Source: Coriaria nepalensis (lineage: Eukaryota > Streptophyta > Magnoliopsida > Cucurbitales > Coriariaceae). Taken from it: a DNA stretch of 64,000 bases. The notes under the pieces are model-generated. The model was not told the origin of the DNA, made no database searches, and saw nothing but the letters and a program-made list of their open reading frames with translations. Positions 22,621 to 34,947 of this stretch are shown one piece after another. How positions within the stretch are numbered: the stretch's first letter is position 1; the number at the start of each line of letters is the position of its first letter. The DNA is taken from assembly GCA_027186245.1 (NCBI GenBank), contig CP114500.1, positions 3,730,001-3,794,000 on the forward strand. The letters run 5' to 3'. The translations under genes and the position numbers were made by a program.

Positions 22621-23600
22621 CATAAATATTAGACATTTTTATTAAACTTTATTGTTTAAACATTAGAGTTAGAATCATAAAAGTTAAATCTTCCATCATT
22701 GAACCTAAGTATTAGACCTTTCTATCAAATTATTTCATCTCAAATCCTAAAACTTAAACATTTTATATTCAAAATAAAACATAAACCTTTCATCTTGAAT
22801 CATAAAAGTTGAACATTTTATCTTTCATCTTAAATCCTAAAAGTTAAACTTTCATAGTAAACTCTAAAGTTTAAATATTTCATCTTAAAACTTAAAGTTT
22901 AGATATTTCATCTTAAACCTAAGGCCTAAATTTTAGATCTTTCAAAGGTCTAACTTTTAGGGTTCAATAGATGAAATGTTTAATCTTTAAAATCTAATCT
23001 TGATTGCTCGATAGCTCTTTAAATCAAAATAAATAAAACCATAATGAACAAATACCAACCAACCAAAATCATTAAGTATAACCATTCATTCAACAAAATT
23101 ATAGCAACCAACAAAAATCATTTAGTATAACTACAACCATAACCAAAATTCTGATGAACACATATTATTAATTTAAAATGACTAACATTTATTACAACCA
23201 TATTTATAAAGATTACAAAAATTCGTTAAGTCTTTAAAATTCTCAAACTAACTATATTATCAACAATCAAAGGTCTAAATATCTCTGAAAATGGCAAGGA
23301 TTTTACTGAAGATGGGATCGGGCTCTACTCATTATCAGGTTACTCATAAGTGCATTACAGTTAAAACTATAAGTGCATACACTGTATTTTGTATCGAAAC
23401 TCTAGTTGTTTCATTTATATTATTTTTATGTCAATACAATGATTTCTCTTTCTCATTTCATTTACCATAGAAATATATGATTATGAAAAAAAATTTCATT
23501 TCTATAGAAGAATTTTACATAACGGAAATCAATATACTCTCAAAATTATATAAAACATTCGGATTTAGAGGTCACACTTGAAAGATTCAGTCCAAATTGT

Positions 23601-23870
23601 CTAATTTCCCAATATCTCTTAAAACTTCAGAAATTGTGAAATCAGGTAAGGAAAAATTTTATGTTTCTTTCACTTTATTTCTTGATGTCTTACAGAACTT
23701 CATACATCGGAAAATTGGGAAAAAAAAGTTTTTGTTTTTTTACTTGATTTTTATTTATCTTTCAAAATTAAAGACATCAGAACATTAGGTAAAAAATAGT
23801 TTTTATTTTTTTTTCCGATTTCCCAATCTCTTCTCATTATAGAGACATCGGGAAATTGGGTAATACGAAG
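23601..23870. repeat. Second array of the 73-bp hairpin unit, about four diverged copies
   Basis: Units start near 23601, 23675, 23745 and 23817 (spacing about 72). The last reads GATTTCCCAATCTCT...AGAGACATCGGGAAATTGGG. It is the same architecture as 21273-21610, about 2 kb away. Confidence 0.7.
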
Positions 23871-24429
23871 ACCGTCTTTTCTTTAGATTTTCTAGATTTT
23901 TGATTTCCACCTTTCCACTTTTATTCACTTATAAAATGATTCGAAAGGGAAAATAAAAACAAAACAAGCCCAAAACACGTGGATTATCAATCAAAATATC
24001 ATTGAAAAAATATGATGAAGCTTACCCAAATCTTCAAACTCTTTACCTTCGATTACGAAGCCTGCAAATAGATCTCATCGAAATTTAGGGCGATCAAAAT
24101 GAAAAATAGAGGAAAAATGACTCTCATAAACAACACACAGGTTTACGATATTCATGTTCAAGTAACACTAATTACCATTGCTCGGTTGGCAGAGATGAGG
24201 GTATTAACTCCATTTAACACTCTTTTGTTTCAGATATGCAAGAGGATAATTTAGTCATTCACATTTTAACTTAATTTCTTTTTTGTTTTTTTTATAATAA
24301 AAATAAGCTATTATCACTAATAAAAAAGAAGTTGTGGTTGGACTTTCAATTTTTTTTCCTCTTTAGGACCAATTGTAAACGAACCCAAAATGAAACTTGG
24401 TCAGATTCTTCGGGAAAAAATATATTGAA

Positions 24430-24880
24430 ATAAATTGGCATTTTTTGGAGAAAAATTGATCGAACGGTTTGATTTCTTCACTAGATATCCAAATCGAATA
24501 AAGTCTTTCTGAGAAACCTGCTCGGATTGATTTTGTTATACTTCGCGAAGAAGCACATCAAATCGATCTAGTTCATGTTCTTCATTAAGAAGATGTTCTT
24601 GAATCAGAATCTTGAAAAATAAGAAGAAGAAGATAATCATACCAAAACCCGGAACTTCCATCAATGGTGGTTGCCAACTCGATTTTTTTTTTTTTTAAGA
24701 TTCTAGTTCAAGAACATCTTCTTAAGGAAGAAGATGAACTAGACCAATCTGATTCGGTTCTTCATGAGAAAGAACATAATCAATTTTGATTAGGTTTCTC
24801 ATGAATACTTGATTCGATTTGGACATCTTGTAGAGAAATCTGTAAACCTCCAAAAAGTTCCAAACTATAATAAAAGAAAT
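24430..24880. mobile_element. Fold-back element with ~150-bp inverted arms
   Basis: Left arm about 24465-24620 (gatatccaaatcgaataaag, gagaaacctgctcggattgatt, gatctagttcatgttcttca, aagaagatgttcttgaatc). The right arm (about 24693-24845) is its reverse complement with modest divergence. The weaker pairing continues outward (ttggcattttttggag against ctccaaaaagttccaaac). The loop is about 24620-24690. No coding capacity. Confidence 0.8.
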
Positions 24881-24999
24881 AGAAGGGGGACTCTTAATAA
24901 TTTTATTTTCAAAATTGAAAGGACTTTAATTTAATTATATAAAAAAATATTTTGAATGAAAAATAAAAGTTAAACATGTCACGTTAAAGTACACATGCC

Positions 25000-27900
25000 C
25001 AACTTAATCATCCATTTGTAAGTATTAAATCACCACACAACCCTTTGTTTTCTCTGTTAAAACCCATGCACTACACCCTCGGCCAAAAGATAATGAGAAA
25101 TCAGCAATTGAAGGAGAGAAAGAGAATGAAAATAAGGGAGGAAGAGAAACATGCATATGACTTGTCAAATTAATATTTCTATTTATAAGCTTTCTCAACA
25201 TTTTTCTTCAATCATCTCTACTTTTACTCCAATCCTAACCTCTTGCTCATCTCGATCAAGTGCTAGAGGAACCATAGTTTGAAGAAGATTAATCTTGATA
25301 GGTAAGATTTCTTGATGGCTTAAGTATTAAGGTTGTATTATGGAAAAATGAAACAAAAAAGAAAAATAGTCTATTTGTTAAATTTGAATTATGAGAACTT
25401 TCGACTTGTGATAAAAAATATGAAATAATTATATCCAAAAACTAGACTCTTGTAGCTTTCAAGAGATAAAGAGCATCCCAAATCAATTTGTAATGACATA
25501 TACAAATTTTAGAAATTAGGTGATCAATCTGTAAAATTTAGAATTTGAACTATGAGCAGTAAGTACTCTCATAAACTTTTGGTCCTATTAATGTTCATAG
25601 AAAATTATGATATTTTACAAGAGAGAACTAAAGATCCAGAGAAAAATAATATAAGATTCAGATTTTTTTTTAATATTAGAATAAGAAGTTCTATAATTTC
25701 AAAGTTCAAGATAATCTGCATGATATCTAAGCACCAAGAACTCAAGCAAAGGGTTTGACAAGCTATATCTCCCGTTTTACTAAGTAAAATTAAACAAAAA
25801 ATGTGTCAAATGAAAGCTGGGAATGTTATCTTTCCAACTAACTAAATTTGAAAATATTTCAATAATTTTACACAAAGATATTGGCCAAGGGGGGAAATTG
25901 GTTGAGATTAGTTGTTTGTTCAAATAGTTCTCAAACGAGTGAATTTTGAAGGGGCAAATGAAAGATTTTTGGATTGAAATTATTATTATATCTCGAGAAG
26001 CTACTAATGGAAATTTAGTAAAAGGTTTAGTAATTTAGAGATTTACATGCTGGAGTTATAAATATTCTAACGCAATTAATGAAACAGGAGGTCAGTAGGG
26101 GATGTACTCTTAAGGCTCGTTTAGTTCGATTTTTTTGTGGTAATTGAATGAGAGTGAAAATTTTTTTTTTTTTTGGTATCCATTTGGTTGCATAGGGAAT
26201 GAGTATAAATAATAATGAGAATTGTGATTTTGTTTGTATCCGTTTGAAGAAAAAGTTTTAAAAATTACTCAAATATCATAATAGGATTAAAAAAATACGC
26301 AACCCCATGTAAGTGGATGCCTAATTTGATTTCCACCAAAGACACCTATTTAGGTGAAAATGAAAAAAAAAAAAATTTCATTCCAATAGAAGTAAAAAAG
26401 TATTCCTATTTAATTATTCATTTGAACTAAACAGTGCAATGAAATATAAATTTTATTCTATTCCTACAAAAATATCAGACCAAATATGCCATAAATATGT
26501 CCTAAATTGAACCAAATAGATCAAGAATAAGAAGATTTAAAGATTTAGAAAACAAATGAGTTTTGAGCTGCAATTCGTATGGAAGGTATATAACTCATGA
26601 AGTTAAAAACATGCAAAATTCCGTGCCAAAGAGAGTTAAGGACTATAAAGCACAAATGTCCAAATTTAGTCTAGACACTTTAAGAAATAAGTAGCCTAAA
26701 ACTCTTATTTTAAAAAATATAAGGAATGGTTGATTGCTAGGTAAGGGTAGAGTTCTAGAAGGGAATTTCAACAAAAAAACTCATGCAGCCTAATAAGTTA
26801 TAGTTGGAATTTTAAGCTTAGATAAGAGTGCATAATTTTAATAAGACTAAGATTAAAAAAGAACTAGACTATAAATAAAAAAAGAAAAAAAAAGAAGAGA
26901 AATGTATATTTAGACTAACTGATAAAATAGTAAAATATATAGTGATTTAAGCTTTCATTGAGTGAGTTCGATGTTTGATTGTATAGGAGAACAATCAACC
27001 GAGTGTCTAGAAAATATTTGAAAAATCCTCTTAGAAAAGTCAGGCGTGAAATAAGTACAAACCTCACTTACAACATGTGATATATTTTAAAAGATATTAA
27101 TAGCTGAATGCATTTTGACTATTCGAGGTGTTTATGCTTTCTATTATCATCTTAGTTAACTGCTACGATTGATGAATCAATTATGAATGATTGCCTCTAT
27201 GTGTTCCATATTGGCAAATGTTTTTGTAAAAAGTATGCATTTATAATACATATTATTATCATATTAAATTATCTGATATGATGGATTAAATGATGATGGT
27301 TAAAAGTATGTATGAATACATCAATGTATTCCCTGATGACGTATGCTCACTCATGAATAATACAGCTTTTACCTCATATCCGTATAAGGAAAAACTAGAG
27401 GTATTAAGTGGAACAATAAGAGATAATTAAAAAAAAAGTTTAAGTGTCGTACCGACCTTTCGAAGGAAGGGCCGAGACTCAATGAAGAGATGATTATAAA
27501 AAGTTATATTAAGTTATGCCAAGGCATGAAAAGACTTGGGTTAAGTACGGATCAGGTAGCTCTTCGACTTCCCATTGGTCGCGTGTACAATTGGTACGTA
27601 CACAAGGTCCAAAGAGGAAAAAGTAAGGAAGTGAAGGGAGATTAAGATCAAAACATGTAATGAGTTTTACAATAGAAATGGGTTTTAAGATTGTTAAGTG
27701 ATGCATATTTCATACATCTTTTACATCCATGACTATAACTATTTTGTGAGTCATGTTTGTGCTTACTAGGCGAAAGCTCACGTGTTACATTCCATATTAT
27801 AGGTACTAAGGGTATGTAACCAATTTAGTTATCATGACAGACTTGCCGAGACAGTTCGATAAATGTAGAGGAGGTAGTAATGCTAGAACTGAGCAACGCT

Positions 27901-28200
27901 GTCAGCTTCCGCTTAATGGCATAAATAATATGAATATATATTTTTGGTGCATTTAAGAACTTAGCCAATATATTTAAGAACCCCCTTATAAATATTTTGA
28001 AATCTTCTAGTGGATACATTTACGTTTAGTAGTACACGCTATAATATACTTCCTTATTTTGTAATAGATTTTGCTATGAACCAAAGAGAACCTTTTAATG
28101 AAGAAAGTTTTTAAAAGGCTTCTTTGAAAAAAAGTTCTTAGTAAAGCAAATTTTTTTAAAAAAAAAAAATTTGCTTTAATTTTAAGAGGAAATGATAAGT
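25000..28200. mobile_element. Possible old Ty3/gypsy long LTR or LTR debris
   Basis: No open coding sequence. The segment has LTR-like features of some plant chromoviruses: a CT-rich leader-like stretch (25190-25260) and, near 27750-27810, gcttactaggcgaaagctcacgtg...cattccatattataggtac, which resembles a motif I associate with such LTRs. No internal gag/pol or paired LTR is seen, so this is a weak call. A MITE is nested at 26108-26500. Confidence 0.25.
26108..26500. mobile_element. Tourist/PIF-like MITE
   Basis: The left end TTAAGGCTCGTTTAGTTCGAT and the reverse complement of the right end TTATGGCATATTTGGTCTGAT match at most positions, with TTA-like flanks. The length of about 390 bp, AT-rich interior and 'GTTTGGTT'-type termini are typical of Tourist-like MITEs. 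Subterminal complementarity is also visible (tgaatgagagtgaaaa against ttcattccaatag). Confidence 0.6.
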
Positions 28201-28214
28201 AAAGTAATGCACAT

Positions 28215-28320
28215 GAGTCGTTATAAAATCAAATTATTTCGATTGATTTCTCGTAAAAAAGCCGAATTATTTTGATATATATTTTCTCGAGAAACCGGAT
28301 CAGATTTCATTTTTTTCCCC
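28215..28320. repeat. Short copy of the 'TTTCTCG-AAGAAATCGG' dispersed repeat
   Basis: tttcgattgatttctcgtaaaaaagccgaattatttt...ttctcgagaaaccggatcagattt belongs to the same sequence family as the fold-back arms at 24.45-24.85 kb and the repeats at 37.3 and 62.2 kb. Confidence 0.5.
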
Positions 28321-29165
28321 TTGATTTTTTCATATTTTTTGAAAAGAATATTTGGATTATAAATAAAAATAATAAATTAATAAGAGAGTAAAGTATAAAT
28401 AATGAATGATTAATGATGAAAAATAATAAATATTTTTTTACATGGTGGGGCATCTTAAGATAGCATGTCGCGTCATTACTATGATCTGAAATATAATTAT
28501 AGAAATTAAAAATCTTATTTAAGCTACACATGAATTAAAAAATTAGCCAAAGACTATATATATATGAATTTATAAAAATCAAATTATATAAAAACTAAAA
28601 AGTAAATTAACAAAGAGAAAAAAAAAAAAAAAAACCCAATGTTGTATTAAATGCCTAAAAGATTTTTGTTTATTTTTGTTATAGAATAAATCTAGTAAAT
28701 ATTTGTTATTGAAACTGAAATAGTGAAATTAATAATCTAATGGGTTGCTAAGGTGGTTAAGGTCTTCGAATATTATTGTACATGGTATGTCCTAAAGGTT
28801 AGTCATTAGTTGAAAAAGGTGTACATCTCGCCTATGATTATCACAAACACTTAGAGGGAATTGATCAGATAATGACACTATACTTAGTTTAACTACCCTA
28901 AAAATCTCGAGGGGAAAAAAAACCCATGTAAATTAACGTCTTTAAAATCTTTTATGAACCCAATTATATATATATATATTTATTGTATTAATCTCTAATA
29001 GCATTAAAAATATTCTATAAACATTTCACTTGAGATACAAATATATTTGAAAAACATCTGAACTATTAACCTCGTATACTTAATAAATATATATGAAATC
29101 TTTCGGGTATGTATATTTTCCTCAAAAACACATATCCAAATAAATTTGTGAGAAGTTTGCTTCCT
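28321..29165. other. AT-rich intergenic DNA with a possible SINE at 28740-28900
   Basis: Mostly AT-rich. 28740-28860 (gggttgctaaggtggttaagg...ctaaaggttagtc) looks like a degraded tRNA-derived box A/box B arrangement as in plant SINEs. The box B match is poor and no A-tail or target duplication was defined. Confidence 0.25.
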
Positions 29166-29167
29166 AA

Positions 29168-30570
29168 AAACATTACATTAATCCACGTATGTTGATTGCA
29201 TCCTCGGCAGTAATGGAGATTACATCTTTCATCTGCAAGACAATATATTTATCTTAACTGTTGTGACTTATAGAATTGGATTTATGAGGAGGGGTAGAAG
29301 AAATAGAACTTTTATGACGTGAGAAACTGAGGCTCTTTCGGGAAAATATACCCTTTTTTGTCTTCACTGAGCTGTATATAAAAGCCATACGAACCACTCT
29401 TTAAGATAACCTGAAGGAGAAAACTTTGTATTATTATTGTTCATCTGAGCAACATAGATTTGGAGTAATCTACGGGATCAAAATAAACGACAAACCTTTT
29501 CATTGGAAACTGGGTTCAGACCTAGTAGTTTCGGCTTCTCTTCATCCTTACTATATAATGTCCTAGCAATGTAACTGTTTTTTCCAGAGAAAAAGAAAAT
29601 CATGTTTAATATATCAATTGCTCAAAAAATAAGACAATCATTTGAGAATCTTATAGCAAGAATGGCAAGGGCAGAGACTAAGGCTAAAGCTATAGGTTTC
29701 AAAATCACTTGCACTTGGGATGTTGATCACAGTCGATAAAATAGCCAGCACCGAATCGACTCACTTTGAAAATCAAAGTGCCCTCCATATAACTAGAAGG
29801 ATTTGAGTGATAATCAATGTGGAAGTAAGAGTGCAAAAAGTAAATGACATGGAAAAAGTCTTGTATGTACAAGGTGCATGACCACGTGGCAAACTCAAAT
29901 CTAATTCTTTCACTGACCCATACAAAAAAAAAAAAGATCATTGATTTCTTCACAATACCTAATGAATATGGACATTGCTAGTATGTTCACAATATGAGCT
30001 GAATTGTGTCCAGTAATCTCTTAGAAGGCCTTTCCATTCAGTTAAGCTAGCAAAAACGTTATCTAGCTGAAAGCAAGAAAATAATGTATGGACTACAATA
30101 CAACTATAAGGAGAAAAAGAAATCTCATTTAAGTATATACTATTCTCAAAGTTGTCTCAATATGAATGAGGCATATCGAATAAGTGATGAAGATAACCAC
30201 ATAAAAGCACTTTCTATTTAGTCCTGGAGGAGGTATACATGCCATATGTTTCTGTGGTAAAAGAAAGTGTCACATAATTGTAGTAGGATACAAGATATAA
30301 AAGAGATATTTTACCTCAATCTCCATATCAGCAGTAAAACTATAGTCTGTGACCTTTGAAAAATGGTGACCAAGAAATGAAGAAACCTATATGTCACCAA
30401 CCAAAAAACTAATGATTGTGATATGCGATAGTGAACACACTAAATTTTGCAATCTTTACCACAATCTTAAAAGTTCAGTATATTTCGGTGAAGGGGGTTA
30501 AGGTACATACCATGCGACCATGAAATTCTGGATACAAGACTCTACTTTTCATCATCACCATAGTTTTTAT
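29168..30570 (-). pseudogene. Decayed 3' half of a bacterial-type (type IA) DNA topoisomerase I gene
   Basis: Minus-strand exon remnants keep order and splice sites: 30560-30510 (KSRVLYPEFHGRM), 30380-30315 (HHFSKVTDYSFTADMEIE), 30070-29960 (SLTEWKGLLRDYWTQFSSYC, then EHTSNVHIH), 29780-29580 (GTLIFKVSRFGAGYFIDCDQ plus HPKCKYIARTLYS), 29410-29310 (VILKSGSYGFYIQLSEDKKG), 29235-29170 (MKDVISITAEDA). These are the core end, zinc-finger and C-terminal repeats of the plant organellar-type topoisomerase I. Lesions: HIHQ has become HIH-stop (CAG to TAG at the exon end), and a frameshift after DKKGY turns the expected PxRASVSH into another frame. The N-terminal two thirds (active-site tyrosine region) are absent, replaced by copia DNA upstream. 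A relic, not a functional gene. Confidence 0.8.
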
Positions 30571-30779
30571 CCTAATACAGCAGAGAACAAAATAAGACAA
30601 TGATATAAAGATATATCAATGTGTATATAAAGATATATCAATGTGTATATACTATACATTTTGCATGACTTAATAAATACAGTTCAACAACAGGTGCTCA
30701 ATAATATCCCTTTATATTTATCAATGAATTAAATTATATTCCAACACTTAATTTCCTAATCACAAATGGCCAACTACCT

Positions 30780-31400
30780 GTAGAACTTTTAGTAGTGAAG
30801 GGTAAAGATGGACTATGACTCCGAAAATGACTGGATGATGATGTCATTAAAGAGTTCCGGATCTATTCCAAAGCCTAGACAATCAAGTATTTCTAAGCAT
30901 CCAATCATCTTCAATATATGTTCCTTAACATGTGTTGACTCATCCCTCCTCATACGAAAGAAAGCTTTCAAAGCATGAGTCCTTTATCCATAAATATTAC
31001 CTCCCCAAATCCTATTTAAGTTAGTTAAGATTTCAGTAGCATGCTTTCCTTTATATTGGATATGAAGCTCCTTTGACATGGATGCTAACATTATGGTATA
31101 TACCCTCTCATCTTGTTCCAACCAATTTGTCTAAGATACCCTCTCATCTTGTTCCAACCAATTTGTCTAAGATTCCCTCTCTACGGTGCTAGCTTGTTTC
31201 CAAGAAAGAGCTTTCATCACTCATTTGTTTAGGATATGAGCAAGTCATTCATTTTTTTAGAACAATTTTCAATTGTTTATACTAATCTTCGAAGTTAGTG
31301 CCCACTAACTTATTTATTTCAAGCATTGATACTAATGAACTCTTCGTCATGACCTGCTTTCATTATAAAAAAACAAATACACAACATAAGTAATTTGCAA
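30780..31400 (-). mobile_element. Ty1/copia gag remnant
   Basis: Minus-strand reading gives LEQDERVYTIMLASMSKELH, YKGKHATEILTNLNRIWGG, and ALKAFFRMRRDESTHVKEHI then LKMIGCLEILDCLGFGID, with stops: the gag polyprotein (UBN2-type) of a copia retrotransposon. A 30-bp stretch (taccctctcatcttgttccaaccaatttgt) is duplicated at 31110-31170. A candidate primer-binding site lies upstream at 32792. Confidence 0.7.
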
Positions 31401-32791
31401 AATTATCAACTCTTACTAAAATTAAGAGACTTTTTAATTCTTGTTTAACTTCAACTATTTTTCTACAATTCACATTTAGCCTTTTATGTGAACTAGGAGA
31501 AACTCCTTTCTCAAAATGGGAAAAAGACCGCCACATAAATATTATGGTATCATGTGCCCGTAACCAATCATGATATCTATACAAAGTAACAAAACAACTT
31601 TCATATTTATATATCATATAACTCTTTTCATGCCTCAAAAGAACATGGTCCTATGTGTCCATAGCCAATTATATCTTACTAGTTAAGCTTAACTTAAAAC
31701 GTTTGTGTGATATAACAACTACTTGCATAATAATTAACCATCAACCCCTATGTATTCATAGTCGATCAAATTATTAATTAATACAAAATTAACTGTAATG
31801 CTTTGGAAGGCACCATGCAAGACTTTCTTACATGGCTTACAAGTTTAATATAATCAAGAAGAGATTTTATTTTATTTGATCTCATCAAAACTCTATACAT
31901 GCTTATTCAATATTATAAGATTCAATATTATAATTCCTACCATCCGTCATGTTTAGGATATTTATATGTTCAATTAAGCAATCAATTTCACACATATACA
32001 TGCTTATTGTCAATCAATTTATCTAACTTTGAATTATGCTCTTTATGCTCTTTATGTGGTTATGTGTTAATGATTATTTCAAATCTTAAACTCTTTCAAG
32101 AATTGAAAATTTTTGTGGTCGGAAGAACTTCTCCCAATTTAAAACTCATTCTAAATCAAGAGACTTTAACATATTAAAATGAAACCTAAATTTTGAATCA
32201 ACATTCAAAATTACAATTATTCATATTCTATCTCATGGAATATACAATCAATTACCATTTTCAATTTATATGTTTTTTTTTCAAGTAAAATCAGAAATAT
32301 TAAATTTCAATAACTTTAATATTCCAAAAAATACAGGTTTTCTGAAATTGAATAATCTCTTGAATCATACAGCCCAAATCAAGCACAATATGTTTAACAC
32401 ATTTGGCACAATTTCAACCCAATCAAATCAAACGGAGCCCACCCAACATAAATATCGGAAAAAATAAGACCCACACTAAACCAATCGGTGTCGTGGCAGC
32501 CACCTCAATGTTGTTGCCGACGTGAGGCAGTGGCTACCACATGCACCCCAACACGTGGCGGCGGGCACGGTGGCGGCAGTGCTTCGGCACCCGATTGTTC
32601 CAATGAGCAAAAAATCCCTTTTTGGATCATGATTTCAAGATATCATCTCCCGGACATATTCCGACACAATTTCATAAAATTCCAGGACATGATTATTTCA
32701 TCAAAAGCACATGAAAATCACATTCTAAGCACAATCTAATCATGGGGAAATCAATAAAAAAAATCCTAAACTTTTTGGAACACGACCCAAA

Positions 32792-33520
32792 GCTCTGATA
32801 CTACTATAAGTTGGTTGTTCTTTGCCTATCTGGGACAAAATCTATTTTTTAAAAATGGACCCTGATATCTAAACTGGCCAACTACCACCAAGATCTAGAG
32901 AAGTATGCTATGCAAAAATTGCATCCGAAAAATTATGGTTCAAAAAATAAGATCTAAGAATCTAATTATGAAGAAAGAGAGAGGGAGAGAGGAGGAATAT
33001 ACCTAACCTAATCGTCCACTAAAAATTGTATTGGAAATCGGCGGTTCATAACCACGTAGCGGAAGCGAACAATCGGTCCCAGTGTATAGCAAAAAAGTTT
33101 ATAAAAATATTTTTGCAATCCTTTATATATATATATATATAAATTAATCTACATCTATACGAGGAGGTCATACATTTGCCTTACGCGAATCGATCGTCGA
33201 GATTTATACCACGATCTTCCAAGTCGATTCTCAACATAATAGGACATGTGTGGGCATGTAGAGATGACAAGGTTTTCTTTCTATTTTTCTCTCAAAAAAA
33301 TCTCTACTGAAAAAAACATTTTGAAAAAAAAAAAGGTATCCAATTTAATTAGGATGAGATGTATTTATAGAATTCCATTAGGAGTTTTGATTAATTTAAA
33401 CTCTTTAAATTAATTGAATTAATAATTCAAATATGATCATCAAATAATATTTTTAATATAATTAAATCTTTTCAAATCTTATTTAAAATAGAGTTTTAAT
33501 CTATTTTATTAGAGGAACTT
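32792..33520 (-). mobile_element. Copia primer-binding site and adjacent 5' LTR remnant
   Basis: 32792-32803 is the reverse complement of TAGTATCAGAGC, one base off the initiator-tRNA-Met primer site TGGTATCAGAGC, oriented like the gag at 30.8-31.4 kb. The DNA to the right (about 32805-33520: cggcggttcataaccacgtagcggaagcg, cgatcgtcgagatttataccacgatc) is therefore the presumed 5' LTR. 31640-32790 between gag and the primer site is leader or unassigned AT-rich DNA. The element's pol region is missing. Confidence 0.5.
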
Positions 33521-34947
33521 TTCAAAGGAACTTGTTTCTTTATTAGAGGAAATGGATGAAGATATAAGATGAAAAATTAAAACATCTAAAATGCATATTC
33601 TGTCATTGAGCTTTCTCCAATGATGTCATACTAATAGAAGTTTAGGTCTTCTAAAATATAAGATAGTACCTATTTCTGCATAACAACCATCATGTGATCA
33701 AAAAGGGAGAATAGATGGTATTATATAGCCTACAACTCATGTCATTGGAATTTACGACCGCTTGGATCAAAATTGTTCTGTGAGAATTACAATAAAGAGA
33801 GTCATGAGCTTCTTACTCTAAGGTAATTAATTTACAACTACTTAAATAAAATTTGGTCTTAAGCTAGAATAAGGTAAAGAGAGTGAGATTCATATTTGCT
33901 AATTGAATAAAAAGCATGATACAAGGTGAAAGTAAAGGTGCTATTTTATTTGTACTAAATTATATAGGTATTATGTAGAATTTACAAGTTGAAGCTGTCG
34001 AAAAACTATTTTTGTTTTGTTCGATAAGAAAGCAGAAAAGTTGATTAACATGTCTGTTCATGAGCTTTGTGTTATAAAGGAACAGGTTCAACATAAGTTT
34101 GAAATCATTAACATCTAAATATTTTTTTTTGTATAAGCTCTAAATAAATATTATTTACTATGTTTGATTTTGTCTACGAAGGAATATTTGAAAATAGAGA
34201 GAGTGAGATATTGCTACTACCCAAACAGAAAGTTAACGAGGAACATGAGAGAATGTACATCATCAGATGTTGATATATCAACTATATCAAGCTATCATAC
34301 ATGTAATCTAAGTGCACTTTCATTAATATTTAAATACATTGTTTTCAAGTAGTATCGATCTAAGTATTTTAAGTTCTAAGTTTTTTAGATACCTTAATAT
34401 TAGTTAGTTTGCTATGATACTTTCACCTCTCTTGCCGACACTTGAGGGAAAAATAAAAATAAAAAAATAATTAATAATAATGTAAATAATATTTACCCAA
34501 AATAGAAAAACAAGACACTCTTCCATTACTCGACCCATTGCTAAAACATCATCCCTCCTGTTTCTTTCTTAATTTCACTTGATCTTCTTTGATTTTGTAG
34601 GCATGCCATGATACCACGTGGTGCCTTTCACATTCCTTGGGCATTCTATATGTTGTCATGTGGCACTCCCATTCTATGCCACTTTTGCACAATTTGCAAG
34701 ATTATACCTAAAATCTTCTTGCAGCACTTCATTATATAACATTAAGGATTAAGGATTAAGGAAATATTAAGAACATAACAACTCATATCTTCATTATATC
34801 TGAATTTATATACAGAAGAATGCTAAAATTGCTAATTGCTAATCCGTTACACCGCGTTACATCTCTCAAAATCCAAAAATTATTACTTACCTATCTTATG
34901 ATCGTTTCTCTCGTTCGTATTAATATCCTAAAGAATTAGAAATATTC
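33521..34947. other. AT-rich intergenic DNA downstream of the CID-like gene
   Basis: No coding sequence recognised. A perfect 10-bp G-box palindrome ACCACGTGGT lies at 34613-34622, with a second CATGTGGCA-type motif near 34656, but no gene start is seen beside it. The segment closest to 34947 is the 3' UTR of the minus-strand gene. Confidence 0.35.

Larger units (their letters stand above)
19400..24300. repeat. Composite repeat region: two 73-bp palindromic arrays enclosing a ~160-bp tandem array
   Basis: No intact gene. The outer parts (19590-19760 and 23990-24110) are GAAG/CTTC-rich. Inside are a gene-fragment relic (20380-20575), a ~90-bp direct duplication (20610-20765), array A of 73-bp hairpin units (21273-21610), a ~160-bp tandem array (21640-22620), a CCTAAA/AACTTAAA-rich stretch (22700-22990), and a second hairpin array (23601-23870). 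The repeated unit at both ends suggests one element or one amplified locus. I could not find convincing terminal inverted repeats, transposase or LTRs, so the class is unknown. Confidence 0.6.

Noticed and set aside
21260..23870. CRISPR-like regularly spaced repeats
   Set aside because: The units are palindromic tandem repeats in plant nuclear DNA, without unique equal-length spacers or cas genes.
29168..30570. Functional topoisomerase I gene
   Set aside because: A nonsense change, a frameshift and absence of the N-terminal catalytic part; the upstream DNA is copia.
32488..32739. Plus-strand frame with a glycine-rich start (HGGGSAS)
   Set aside because: Lies in the leader region of a minus-strand copia element; no domain or gene context.
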